The notes: a model not told the origin generated them from the letters alone. Shown: positions 19,695-30,756, counted from the stretch's first letter. The stretch: DNA of 64,000 bases from Micrasema longulum (GCA_022494885.1 JAGVSM010001277.1:62001-126000), one strand, 5' to 3'. Numbers and translations: made by a program.

Positions 19695-19797
19695 GACAAT
19701 GACAGGTCATAAGCCCTGTAAATGCCTAGACTTTCATATTCCCTTCTCAAAAATGTTTTCCCTCTCTGTTGAAATAAATTTAAATCCAAAAGTCTTT
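19695..19797 (-). repeat. Unit-390, right arm of inverted pair
   Basis: ACAATGACAGGTCATAAGCC, TGTAAATGCCTAGAC, TTCCCTTCTCAAAAATG and TGTTGAAATAAATTTAAAT. It shares the variant word ATTTAAATTTATTTCAACAG with the left arm at 19098-19125, where most other copies have a GCAACAG-type word. Confidence 0.75.
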
Positions 19798-19799
19798 TT

Positions 19800-20180
19800 T
19801 TTTTTAATACAAACAAGTATACAAGTTAAATGTTTATACTTAGAGAATATAATTATGTATATTTATATATATAAATGGTAGGGTCTGCCAACTCATAACA
19901 TGTATTCGTTAGTCTTTAATAAAATGACGCTTTTAACTACATCATCATCACTCCTTTTCGCACCTAACGGCCAGGAGAGCTGAAATACGACTTAATTTAG
20001 ATAAGACTTTATACACAAATTAATATATTTTAGTGTAACTTTTTAATAATAAATTACCTTTCTATACAATGCTGTTTTTTTTCTATGTGTTTTCATCGAA
20101 ATACTTATTAAAAATTTTGGCAACTAAAAAACAGAAAAAAATACAGATGATAGTCCCTTCTGCCGCCTGATTACCAAAAT
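19800..20180. other. No gene; SINE-A scrap
   Basis: A short SINE-A 3' piece (CATCATCATCACTCCTTTTC, GCACCTAACG) lies at 19939-19972. The rest is AT-rich. Confidence 0.35.
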
Positions 20181-20181
20181 A

Positions 20182-20262
20182 TCACGGAAAATCCGACATA
20201 TACAAGTATATTATATATCACGGGGAAATTTTACATTTATAATATCACGGGGAAATCCGACC
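20182..20262 (+). repeat. Short tandem repeat
   Basis: Three diverged copies of TATCACGGGGAAATCCGAC at about 20182, 20217 and 20243. Confidence 0.7.
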
Positions 20263-20439
20263 CGGCGGCGGCAAGCATTTTATCAATATTATTAATTAAT
20301 TTGAACACGTAAATTATATGTATATATAATAGAGTTACTGGTAAGCGGCCTATGCTGGTGATTTTATTAATATTAATGAAATATTTGCGTTTTTATGCTA
20401 TCGTTTTTTATTATAAAAGTAATACTCAAATTCATAAAG

Positions 20440-20830
20440 TTGGAATTATCCGTGATTGGTTTCATACTTTCATGACATCTTCAAGACTTAATTTATTTGA
20501 GAATAAAATTTAAAAAAAAAACATTTTAAAAAAACATTTATTTATTTATTTATAATCAAATGTACACATGGCTTAAAATTAAGATACATAAACAAGTAAT
20601 AAACCTAATAAATACAAAAACCTCGCCAAGCCACTTTTTGTAGCTTGTTGGTGAAGTTTACATATGTAAATATTAATCCCACTCAAAAATAAATATCTTT
20701 ACATAAATAATTACAATTTATAATAAAAATAAAAGACGAGTGATGCTTTAATGCACAAATTTTGAATATCCAGTGACCGGTTTCATCGCTTTCGCGACAT
20801 TTTCGAGACTGGTATCTTTATTAAGGAGTT
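20440..20830. repeat. Duplicated segment around a reverse LINE tail
   Basis: ATTGGTTTCATACTTTCATG/ATCTTCAAGAC at 20455-20485 and ACCGGTTTCATCGCTTTCGC/ATTTTCGAGAC at 20776-20808 are diverged direct copies. Between them (20535-20700) lies a (TTTA)n-led sequence with CAAATGTACACATGGCTTAA, which looks like a minus-strand LINE 3' end. A LINE inserted between two copies, or into one tandem pair, would explain this. Confidence 0.45.
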
Positions 20831-20834
20831 CAAT

Positions 20835-21255
20835 GTATTTATACAAAACAAAGGTAAGGATAGATAATTCCAAATCACATGAAAGTAAATATAATAAAGG
20901 TATTTTTATCTTAAGGATCATTATCGAAAAAAATTTCGGGTTAACTAATGAGTTGAAATAAGGCTATTTTAAAGAGTTTAATATTTTATTTTTAGTGTCC
21001 CATCCTTCGTGAGTGTGATTTTTGTCAATTATGATTTCTGAAAAACAAAGGGTAAAAGGTCATTAGTAAAAATATATAACAATGTAAAGTAATTTTTATT
21101 TATATGATAAATTACAATGAACTTCCACCAAGAATTTTCACTCACAGACTTAAATGTTTTAAACAATTACAGCCAAAAAAAAGAAGTAAATACATTAATA
21201 AACAAAATCAGTAACGTTAAAGAATTAAAAATGGTATTGTATTTACTAAGTTTAT
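20835..21255. other. No feature recognised
   Basis: AT-rich, no motif. Confidence 0.3.
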
Positions 21256-21258
21256 GCT

Positions 21259-21763
21259 ATCATCATTCCCTTTCCGCATCTAATGGTGCATAGAGGACTG
21301 CATTGGTACACCAATCGCAGTGAATCTTGATATTTTTTTTTGTTACGTGAAGGCAAAATGATCAGTCTTACGCTCCAGGTGCCAGTACTGGGACTCTGAA
21401 ATATTCAGGCCCCCGATTACAATGAAAAGTTAACATTTATCTTGACTTTTATATACAAAATAAAATTAAGTTTTCTGTAAAAAAAAGAAAAACATGCGAA
21501 CATTTTTTTCTTATAATCATGTTCAATTACATGTTACCGACGAAGATACTTTAAATTTTCATGCAGTTATACTCATTTCCGTACACAAATATCGGTTTTT
21601 CTTTATGGGGAGTCGAAGATAACTCTGTAAACTTCTCATTGTAATCGGGGCCCTGGTGTAAAAACACGTTAAATAAATATTTCATGTCAACCATGTCGGG
21701 AATCGAACCTGAGATATCTTGTAAGGTAGGCAAACGTGCTGACCATTACACCACGAGGCTGAC
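21259..21763 (-). mobile_element. SINE-A minus copy interrupted by a MITE
   Basis: The 3' part is at 21259-21405 (CATTGGTACACCAATCGCAG, AATGATCAGTCTTACGC, GGACTCTGAAATATT) and the tRNA-like head at 21656-21763 (ATTTCATGTCAACCATGTCG, GGGAATCGAACC, ATTACACCACGAGGC). Both join correctly to make one SINE if 21406-21655 is removed. Confidence 0.85.
21406..21655. mobile_element. MITE-G inserted in SINE-A
   Basis: A 250-bp element with terminal inverted repeats of about 28 bp: left CAGGCCCCCGATTACAAT, right ATTGTAATCGGGGCCCTG, continuing inward as GAAAAGTTAAC / GTAAACTTCTC. CAGGG-type ends resemble hAT superfamily termini. I do not see a clean 8-bp target duplication next to it. A second full copy lies at 38224-38469 in the opposite orientation and a partial one at 40145-40283. 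No coding capacity. Confidence 0.8.
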
Positions 21764-21914
21764 TATATGAAGAGGCAGACTATTAAACTACATGAAAAAT
21801 AAATATGTAGTTTAATTTTTTTGAGGTGTGATGCCAACACCGTATGGCCAATTCTCAATCTACCCACTTATAAGTGATACATTTAATACGGCTCTAAATA
21901 TGTTTAACTCAGTG

Positions 21915-21950
21915 GAAATGGATCGTGAAATGGATCGTGAAATGGATCGT
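21915..21950 (+). repeat. 12-bp tandem repeat, three units
   Basis: GAAATGGATCGT is repeated exactly at 21915, 21927 and 21939, with further GATCGT words just downstream. Confidence 0.95.
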
Positions 21951-21969
21951 GATCGTCAATGAAAGTGGA

Positions 21970-22150
21970 TCGGGTTGTGGTCCTGTGGCTAGTGTCTCGG
22001 ATTCACAGACCAAAGGTCCGTGGTTCGAATCCCACTCTACCCCAACTCGATTCCATTTTCTAATAGTGAGTTATTTATAACTCGTTGAAAATGGCCCTCA
22101 AAATTAAATATTTGGGTAAATCATAAGAACGCCAATATTTTTTTATTTTT
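21970..22150 (+). mobile_element. SINE-B, + copy
   Basis: A second tRNA-derived SINE family. Head TCGGGTTGTGGTCCTGTGGC with A-box-like GTGGCTAGTGTCTCGG and B box GGTTCGAATCCC near 22021-22032. The body has TGAGTTATTTATAACTCGTT and GAAAATGGCCCTCAAAATT. Relatives on the minus strand lie at 25498-25606, 29186-29357 and 40962-41050. Confidence 0.75.
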
Positions 22151-22224
22151 TTTTTAATTAAAAAATCGACAGAATGTTTTTAAACATGCAATGTTTGGCT
22201 TCAGATCAATAAACAATGAACTCA

Positions 22225-22470
22225 ATATAAATGTAATAAGGTGTTTTCGTAAATCGGGAATAACGTTTAAAATACATTGAATATTTAATGCGGATTTTAA
22301 TGATTGTAATAACTTTATTTTTTAAATAATAAGACGTACTTTTTTACTCTGAAAATTCAACCAAAATTGGAGTGCGATGCGTCTTATCGCCCAAAACATT
22401 TTTTTTCTAATAATTAATACATACATTTTGGGGTGCATCTTATCGTCCGCAAAATACGGTATATAACTGT
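22225..22470. repeat. MITE-like sequence with repeated GCGTCTTAT ends
   Basis: AGTGCGATGCGTCTTATCGC at 22371-22390 and GGGGTGCATCTTATCGTCCG at 22431-22450, ending AAAATACGGTA. This resembles the widespread terminal motif of some cut-and-paste elements, but a matching left end was not found. Class not assigned. Confidence 0.35.
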
Positions 22471-22703
22471 CAATGCATAAAAGACATGTTTAAATTTTTA
22501 GTTTTCGGGTTTAAAAACTAGCACATTTAAAACTGCTCGCAGTTGGCGTCTCATGTCATGTCCGCCGAGTAACAAACATTGCGCACAAGTATGGTGCGTT
22601 GTTATAACGCGTGCTGCTTGTCCAATAGTTGTAGAAAAATTATCCGACCGCGTACAGAAAAAAAAAAGCATCGTTCCCATCGTTACTTTTTTTTCTTTCT
22701 TCA

Positions 22704-22955
22704 AAATCATCATCTTTTCCCAGTGGTGCATAGGGCACTACATTGATAAATCAAATTTAACGTATAACTGTATCGATCACGATCATCCGTGGCCATGAAG
22801 GCAACGTTATACACTTCAAGAGCCAAACCAAGAACGATTAAATATTCAGTTTCTTCAAACTTTCAAATCGAACTTTACGTCCACCCTTCCAGGAATTGAT
22901 TTCAGGACCTCAGAATGATAGGCAAACGCGCCAAACACTACGCAACAAGGTGGAC
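22704..22955 (-). mobile_element. SINE-A, old minus copy
   Basis: Diverged but recognisable: GTGGTGCATAGGGCACTACA, AACGTTATACACTTCAAGAG and head region GATAGGCAAACGCGCC followed by ACTACGCAACAAGGTGGAC. The boxes are decayed. Confidence 0.6.
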
Positions 22956-22959
22956 ATAT

Positions 22960-23572
22960 ATTTACTAGGTTTTCTTATCAGGAGCAGTTATCAAGTCGAA
23001 AATACTCGTATGGGATTCTGATTCTATTTCGCACAAAAATTGTACTCTTCATTATGTGTAAATAGTAAAAACAGGAAAAAAACGGAATTTTAAAATATGT
23101 TTCGATCAGAATTGATTCCAACATCATAAATTTCGGTTTGATTTGTAATTGCAGCATCGCTGAAAATACACATCATAAAAACACATGAAATGCAGTTTGA
23201 TTAATTAAAATTTATTCCGAAATTAATAAGATATAATCTCAAATAATATGTCACTAGTGCATATTAATGAGAAAAAGTCGCCTGGTATTTCGAGTCCCTG
23301 CGGGGCGTATAAAACCGTTTTTGTAGCATCTCAGATTATCATGAACATTTCATGACTTAAAACATTTTGAGAATGTTTAACATGTTCAAATATTTCTGTT
23401 TTCGATGCTCACATATACTTACAGTTCCAATGTACTTATAGATTTACCAGTTGAAAATGGTCCCGAAATGGGAAATTTTTTGTAATTTATAGGAGAGAAT
23501 ACAATTAACTTTTTTTAGTTTGGATAGCAAAGCAAAGTTCTGTCACACGTCTGTTATACCAAAAAAATGCAA
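22960..23572. other. No feature recognised
   Basis: No motif or repeat recognised. A CpG-containing word GTCCCTGCGGGGCGTA lies at 23293-23308. Confidence 0.35.
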
Positions 23573-23574
23573 CG

Positions 23575-24105
23575 CTTTTGTTTTATTTTATTTATTTTAT
23601 TTTAATTTTATTTTATTAGGTAATTCAACAAAGATACATACTAGAAAACATACAATTTAAAGCATTCGTCGAAATAATTTAACATGCATATATATCTTCA
23701 ATTATAGAATTACACAAAATAGATTAATACGTTAAGTTGTAGTACATATTTTTAAATATTTTTGTTTATACTGGATACAATGCAATTAAAAATAAGTTGT
23801 ACGTATTATTGAATAAGATTTATTCTTAAGAGATTATTCGCAAAAGCTGAGAGAGTATCATGAAAAATGTCAATTTTATTGTTTCGGCAGTATATATTAT
23901 ATTCCCGACACATGCGGGCCATAGGTGTGTTGTATGTAGCATTATTTGAAAACAAAGGCATTTTAAATATTTCCCGATGTCTGAGTGTTCTCAATCCTGC
24001 ATTTATTTGTATTTTATTTAGAAGGTTAGTATCTACTTTGTAGTTTAATATTTTATACAGAAATTTTATATCGACAACAACGCGGCGTTATATCAGAGAA
24101 TTAAA
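23575..24105 (-). pseudogene. LINE ORF2 C-terminus and 3' tail
   Basis: Reading down from about 24100: FLYKILNYKVDTNLLNKI, RTLRHREIFKMPLFSNN, ATYNTPMARMCREYN, then KIDIFHDTLSAFANNLL and a stop near 23806. The R-x-H-R...F...S/T-x-Y-x-x-x-P-x-x-R-M-C-x-x-YN...D-I-F order is the C-terminus of a jockey/CR1-type element. The 3' end is a T/A-rich (AAATA)n microsatellite at 23579-23620. 5'-truncated near 24105. Confidence 0.8.
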
Positions 24106-24375
24106 ATGAAAAAGAGTTAGAAGTTGCAATAGACAGAAATGTTACTTATATATTATTCTATCTATATATTTTAATTTCATAACTTAAATGTACCGTAGTA
24201 CCGTAAATATTTTTGTTGTTTTAAAAAAAATAACCTACAAATAACTTATGTGGAGAATGTTAACATCTTCTAAAATTAGATACCTAGGTTTATAATATTT
24301 ACTCATTATTTCAATTTATTATAAAAAAAATCAGTAAACCTTAAAAAAAAGGGAAAATATGCGCTACTCACTTTT

Positions 24376-24482
24376 TTCCTTGTCCGGGTGGATGAAGAAC
24401 ACAGTTCTGTGTGTGAAATAAAACCAGAACCCTGGACAAATGTTTTCGAATCGATGGCTACTCCCAGGAGGACGATCACAAA
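24376..24482 (+). repeat. Rep-1 copy
   Basis: GATGAAGAACACAGTTCTGT, GTGTGAAATAAAACCAGAAC and TTTTCGAATCGATGGCTACT. Short frames on either strand here (24306-24500 minus, 24388-24576 plus) come from this repeat and are not genes. Confidence 0.65.
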
Positions 24483-24484
24483 TG

Positions 24485-25495
24485 CTATATTTATCGCCAT
24501 GTATCGAGACGGTATACTTAACTCTTCTAATATCTCTATTAACCTCTGTATTACGAAGCCCGCTCTATCAACATGACGATACGTGTTTTCAGGAAGATGT
24601 CGATGTAAAAAAATTAAATTAAATATATGGGTAAAAATAAATAATGCCGCGAGCCATAATGTTTTTTTAAAAACATTATTAATTCATTGTGGTTAATAGA
24701 AATTAATGATTTTTTATTAGTTTCTTTTATTTCTTGACCCACATTATGCACCCTAATATTATCAACTTTCAGTCCCATTTTGGATCCGAAACGGATTTTA
24801 CTTATAATATAATAATATGTTCAGTAAATAAAATTCATCAATAAAAAAAGCGTTTTTTTCCCATTTTTAAATTTTTTATGATTTCTAATTTTAGATAAAA
24901 CGCACAAGTTGAAAAATAATAAGAAACACATTATAAAAAAACTTTTGTTCTAGACATTCCGAGCAAATGAATTTGGCTTTTTATTAAATCCTGAATACTT
25001 TTCGTGACCCTACTTGAAACATTTACTGCATCTAGCCCAATCTTCCTCACGTGTATCTTCTTAATATAATTCGAGGCACACAACACACTCGGCATCTTCG
25101 GGATCTTCAAAATCTTATTTCTATTCATTAGACAGAATATAAAGAATTTTAAGATCTAACTTTTTTGCATTGTTTTCCTGGCGGTGACTAATTTTGGGTA
25201 TATAAATTAGGAACGGTTGTGTATGCAAAAAGAGGACACTATCAAAAATATTTCACAGCTTACATGTCAACACAATCCCATAAACTTTGGGGTGTAATCA
25301 ACTTGACATAGCAAATAGACTTTGACGCCTTCTTATTAAACTATGTAATAAATTATTTATGCTCACCTATTTGTGTCCAACTTGGCTTGAATCAGATATC
25401 GTCAAAAACTAGATTTTTATTTAAAACTTTTTTAATAAAAAAATATTGGCGTACTTATAATTTAACGAAATATTTACATTTTGGGGGACATTCAC
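24485..25495. other. No feature recognised
   Basis: About 1 kb of AT-rich sequence; small frames such as 24931-25128 minus have no known motif. Confidence 0.35.
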
Positions 25496-25497
25496 AT

Positions 25498-25606
25498 AAC
25501 TTACTATTCAAAAATGGGAGTCGAGTATGGATAGAGTGGGGTTAGAGCCTCGGACCTTTGATCCGTGAGTCCGAGATACTAGCCACGGAACCACGACCCA
25601 ATTTCG
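25498..25606 (-). mobile_element. SINE-B, minus copy
   Basis: Minus-strand head with A-box region (GTGGTTCCGTGGCTAGTATC) and a degenerate B box opposite GGGGTTAGAGCCTCGG. Same family as 21970 and 29186. Confidence 0.65.
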
Positions 25607-25609
25607 ATT

Positions 25610-27220
25610 TTTTTATTTTTTATTATTTTATTTTTTTGTTTTTTATAATAAACATAATAATAAAACAGAGTATTAAAAAATAAAGCATAATTCCATATCA
25701 ATGAAATACATATTAATAGAAAAATAGTAAACAAAAAATCCCACAAAGGCATGGCCTGTTCGTGGGTATACAAAAAAATGTTAATGAATTTTTGCTCTTA
25801 TAGTAAATAATAGACAGTTATAATATTTTTGTATAACATAAGAAAGAAAAAAATAAAATATTCCGTAAAAGATAATATGTTTTTTTTTTGTAGTAATTAA
25901 ACAAGGAAATAAAAAATATTTAAAAAAACACAAAAATATTCCTTATTATTAAAGGGCAACAAAATAAATCATAGAAAAAAAGAGTTCAAATCTTTTGTTT
26001 AAATCCAGAATAGTACATATTTTTTAAAAGAAGGAAAATTTTGAAAGTTTGGAATCAATGAAATATTATCATTAAAAAAAGAATAAAAGATTTTTAGGCC
26101 TATAAAATATGCATATCTCTGTGCGAGCCTCGTTTTACAATGTGGTATTTCTAACACACGATTCCTTCTTTATCTATTTCATCCTTAACATGCAGCTTCA
26201 ATGCTCTCGGCGATATAACAGATGCAATATAGCGGCCACAGCTCTAACCGACGCGGCGGTATTTAACAGTGCCATCGAGATATTGGTTAAGTAATTATGG
26301 CGCAATCCGAAATTAAGACACTATACGAAATATGGGTACATTTCTCTACTGTCACGGCTATTTGAACTGTCGAACTTTACTTCTTTACGTTCAACGTCAA
26401 ATAGATTGTCACTTGAATATGGATTATTTTACCTTTTGTGTAAAAAAAAAATTCCATTACGCAGCTATTAGAGCACAAATCCTGTACCCTATGCACCACT
26501 GACCTATGGATAAAGAAATCGTAAAATAAGATGATGCACTACTACAGTGTTAATAATTTGCAAATATACTAAATATGGGTTCCTACTATTGAAATCACGG
26601 ATTTTAGATATACAAAACTTATTTAAAAACGTTAAATTTAATACGCATTAATCCTCTTAATTACCTACCTAATAATAATGGTTGTGTAAGTTATTTTAAT
26701 CTAATAGTAAATTCCCATAGCATATCCATCTAGAATCACGAAATCTCGTGCCTGTTTCTAAATTTTTGAATTAATCGATAAGTTTAGTAAAGCCGATGAA
26801 CCTTTTCTAAATTAATGGAAGCTGCTGATATTTAATTGTTTATTTTAATTGGATTTAAATCGTGTGGGTCATTAGACGATGATCTTTACGACTCTTAATT
26901 AATTTTCGAGACATCATGATTCGATGGGTCGATAGGTAAACTAAGTTATGGGTTTAATCACGAGATTTATAATTTTATAATGTTTATTTCGTGGTATCTA
27001 ATAAGGAAGAGGGTAACTACCTGCTTTAATGATAATTGCATGTAATCGAATTAAGTTTATCGATTTGATTTGTAGGAGGAAATAGGTACTTGTTTCATCA
27101 ATATATCACCTGTTGTTACGACCATTTTATTTGGATAGTTAATCTACTTTTTTATGATTATGATGAAAAATAACACAGAGTTTCGCGCTTCACTAAGCGT
27201 TGAATTTTTAAAAATCATTT
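25610..27220. other. No gene recognised
   Basis: 25.6-26.1 kb is very A/T-rich. A 61-codon + frame at 26109-26294 has no known motif. 26.3-27.2 kb is non-repetitive at the level visible and could be intronic or intergenic. Confidence 0.35.
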
Positions 27221-27224
27221 GATG

Positions 27225-27540
27225 CCTCTTTATTTATTTTATTTATTCAAACGCCTTTTAGGCTACATACATATATACAAATAAAGACAGACATGTATAT
27301 ACATGATTTTAGAAGAAAAAGATAAAGATTAAAAATATTATCGTTACATTTTAGTACAAATATGAAAAGAACAGAAGTGCATTTTTAAATATGAAGACAG
27401 AAATGTATTTTACACAAAAAAGGAACAAAAAATAAAAATTAATTTGAAAGAAAAAGAAAAATAAAAATCATCATTACATATTAATAGAAAATATATGGGG
27501 ATACATAATAATACATAGGTACATAAATTGCAATGGAGAA
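27225..27540 (-). mobile_element. LINE 3' tail, reverse orientation
   Basis: (TTTA)n start at 27226-27248, then CAAACGCCTTTTAGGCTACA. The CGCC...AGGC word resembles the tails at 2335 and 35915. The A-rich body that follows is non-coding. Confidence 0.45.
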
Positions 27541-27649
27541 CAGGAGTACATTTTTTCGTATGAGTTTTATTAAAAAAAGACTGCTAAAAAAATCTTCTAG
27601 AGACGATGCTGTAACGTAGTGTTAAGTTTAATAAAAGACCAGATATATC

Positions 27650-28057
27650 CAGGGACCATGAAATATTATGGTGTGAAATCACACTTTAAACAAAAAACAT
27701 TTCAACCATGTCGAGAATCGAACCCGAGACCTCTCACTTGGTATACAAACGCACTGATTATAAACCACTATGCCAACAATTAAAAAAAAAATCATCATCA
27801 TCATTCCCTTTCCGCATCTTATGGTGCATAGGGCACTGCATTGGTACACCAATCGCAGCGTATCTTGATCTTTTTTTCTGTTACATAAGGTAAGATGATC
27901 AGTCTTACGCTTCAGGTACCAGTCTAGGGACTATGAAATATTGTAGTGTGAAACACCCTTTTAAACCAATATTTCAATTCAAACCATGTCGGGAATCGAA
28001 CCCGAGACCTCTTGCATGGTAGGCAAACGCGCTGACCATTACACCACGAGACCGACA
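27650..28057 (-). mobile_element. SINE-A dimer, minus copy
   Basis: On the minus strand a full SINE-A (28057 to 27792) is followed by the type 2 unit (27777 to 27650), exactly the order seen on the + strand at 13198-13560. The head is at 27983-28057 (GGGAATCGAACCCGAGACC, ACCATTACACCACGAGACC), and the type 2 head has GAGAATCGAACCCGAGACC and CACTTGGTATACAAACGCAC. Confidence 0.85.
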
Positions 28058-28059
28058 AA

Positions 28060-28735
28060 ATAAATAATCAGTATACATTAAAAAGTAAGTACCTACTAAA
28101 TATCATAAAAAGTGTCATGTAAGCCTCTTCCCTGCTAAATTATAGTATATCTACGGCATTTCTTTAATTAATAATATCGACGTTAGTCGAATTTAACACA
28201 CTTTATCGTCGTTGCAATTAATTTAAATAAAACTAAATAACGCATTATTTCAAAATACGTATAATAATAAAAGTCTAGAGTCTAGACGATTTGAATACTT
28301 GAGTCAGATATCAAAGTCACATAAAACCATGAAAAATTACCTAATTTGCATTTTACACTATGTCATTATGTGTTGCAAGTTCTTAGAACGATAAAATATT
28401 ATTTATTTTGAGTGGATTCATCGAAACGGGAGCAATACAATTAAATACACATTCGTATAATTTCGGATTTATTTGCGTGTTCTGTGGCGTCCATTTGCAG
28501 GTAATCGGTCCAAAGGTGCCCTTTCGATTGTAATGTAGAGGATAACAAGCTATACTATCACATTATAAATGCATCTTTTTGTGTTTTTATGGACCGCTTG
28601 TCATTTTTAAGAGCAACTGAGTACCAAATTAATAAAATCGATGACTACTGTCTTTTCTACCCTTTTTTATTGCGTATTAATTCTATGGGGAAAATACATG
28701 TGGATATTTTAGGGTGTGCTCTTTTGATTCATCGA
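28060..28735. other. No feature recognised
   Basis: AT-rich; a 63-codon + frame (28589-28780) is unsupported. Confidence 0.3.
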
Positions 28736-28737
28736 GT

Positions 28738-28860
28738 TATTTTATTTATTTATTTTATAAAAACAAAACATCGACAATGATATAATAACATAAAAAAGAT
28801 ACGGTTTAAGGACAGACCAGCGAAGTTTCTAAATCAAAATCATACATATTAAATTGTGGT
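28738..28860 (-). mobile_element. LINE 3' tail, reverse orientation
   Basis: TTATTTTATTTATTTATTTT start, then ACGGTTTAAGGACAGACC and GCGAAGTTTC, similar to 18060-18170. Confidence 0.4.
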
Positions 28861-28865
28861 ACAAC

Positions 28866-28930
28866 AAAAGGGTGTGTTTATGTGTATTTGTATGAGAGTA
28901 AGTGTATAGGTGTGTGTAAGTGTGAGCATC
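28866..28930 (+). repeat. GT-rich simple sequence
   Basis: An imperfect GTGTGT/GTAAGTGT run, for example TAGGTGTGTGTAAGTGTGAG. Confidence 0.7.
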
Positions 28931-29185
28931 ATTAAACAGCAAGTGGGATCGTATCGCAGCCAGAAAGAATCAGTCCTAACTTATTTTAAAATAAATGAAG
29001 GGGCGTGTTAAATGTATAAATAGATGAAAAAAAAGCATTATAGTTAGAGCAGGAACGATAGAGGAAAGATTGTTGTGCATAGTTAGTGCTACAGACTGGC
29101 AAACGGAATAAATACTTATTTCTTATCACGCGAAAGGGGACATCAAGATTATTTTTTTTTTTTTTTTTGTAAAAAAAATATTTGC

Positions 29186-29357
29186 GTTCTTGTAATTTAC
29201 CCAAACATTTTAATTTTGGTGGCCATTTTCAACGAGTTGTAAATAACTCACAATTAGAAAAAGGAAATCCAGTCGGGGTAGAGTGGGGTTCGAACCTCGG
29301 ACCTCTGATCTGTAAGTCCGCAATACTAGCCACGGGACCAAAACCCGATATATTATC
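29186..29357 (-). mobile_element. SINE-B, minus copy
   Basis: Contains AACGAGTTGTAAATAACTCA, GTAGAGTGGGGTTCGAACCT (B box on the minus strand GGTTCGAACCCC) and ACTAGCCACGGGACC (A box). It abuts the C-terminal end of the LINE at 29365. Confidence 0.75.
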
Positions 29358-29361
29358 AACC

Positions 29362-29892
29362 CGATTAAATTTTGGAGAGTAGGTTAAAAGAGTCTAATGT
29401 ATTATTTAATAATTTATATGAATAGCATAATTCAGATATGGTGCGTCTATTTTCGAGGGTAAAAAATCCATTTTGTTTAGCAGATTGGCTGTAAGTGCAA
29501 AGCATTTCATTGTTTTTATAATCTAGGTATTTAAAAAACATTTGTTGAACATTTTCAATCCTTTCAATGTTTGTTATGTATTGTGGGCTCCATACAACGG
29601 AAGCAAACTCCAAGTTACTGCGTACAAAAGTGTTGTATAAAGTTTTCAATGTGCTTGGTTTTTTAAAGGGTTTGGAAATTCTTAAACTGAAACCCAGCAT
29701 TTGGTAAGCTTTTTCAACAATAGAATTTATGTAAGACCCAAACAGCAATCTACTATCAAGAATAACTCCTAAGTCTCTAATCTCGCTACACCGTGATATG
29801 GAATTATCTGTAATCGTATAATTGTGCGTAAATTTGTTTTTACTTTTAGTAAATGTCATTGAATAACATTTTGAGGCATTATCCTGCAATCT
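29362..29892 (-). pseudogene. LINE ORF2 fragment, long open stretch
   Basis: 174 open codons. In order: a DNASKCYSMTFTKSKN block, EIRDLGVILDSRLLFGSYIN, VEKAYQMLGFSLRISK, LKTLYNTFVRSNLEFASVVW, IERIENVQQMFFKYL, a C-terminal-side segment ending at the AAAATTTAA stop. This is the region just after the catalytic YADD box of a jockey/CR1-type reverse transcriptase; the box itself is not in the open stretch. It lacks the last ~60 residues because a SINE-B lies at its end. The ATG is not a natural start. Intact over this length, so probably a fairly young insertion. Confidence 0.85.
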
Positions 29893-29894
29893 TC

Positions 29895-30755
29895 GAATTA
29901 CTTATTTATTTATATTTGCGCCCAGTGGCCATTTTTAAGGACAATATAAATATTATATATGTAGTGACTCTCGCATGTCAATTGATGTCGCTACTACGCT
30001 GGTCGTGTGAGGTGGGAACGGGCGGAGCCACGTGGAACGTAGCGACCGGTAAAAGGTCGAAAGTAAATTACGCCATTGGCACTCAGATTTAATTCAGTTA
30101 TTTATTTTAAGATAACAATCCATAACAAACTAAAATTCAAGAAGTACATATTATAAAAAGAAAAAATACAGGAAAGAGGCTCTTGTCAAAGTAGTAGGAG
30201 AATCCTGCTCCGAAAAACGCTTTCGGATTTCGGATACATACATTTATTAAGGACAGAGACACAGTTTATTGCGACACAATCAAGAACGACCCATGTCTGT
30301 GAATATATTATATGATTGCAGAAAAGTTAGACATAATAGTAAATGGTATACCGTAAAAGTACAAAAATATTAGATCATTGATATAACATTAAGGAAGAGA
30401 GGGAGAATAATTGGACAAGGTGGGAATAAAAAGGGAGAGAGGTGGTTTTTATTTAATTTGATTCAGTGATTGCACGAAAAAACTCAACTTGTCATTAATG
30501 TTTTGAGTCTATATGTATATTTTTTGGGTGATCCCGTGTAAGTTAGATTCGTTCCATCGTTTCGGCTACCATTGCAAGAGCCATCGTCATCAGTGAAAGT
30601 ACTTCCTCCACATATCCGAAAGCCACTTTAAAGACCGTGAATCTTCCTCTCGGTTTGGCTCACCCAAAAAAAGCAATGTTTTTTTATCAATAAACGAGTT
30701 ACTTGTTTGAAATTTTGGATTTTTCATCAAAATTTTCAATAAAGGTAGACAAATT
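29895..30755. other. No gene recognised
   Basis: A small GC-richer patch (29995-30085, GGTGGGAACGGGCGGAGCCA) stands out. A 67-codon minus frame at 30590-30793 is unsupported. Confidence 0.35.
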
Positions 30756-30756
30756 G

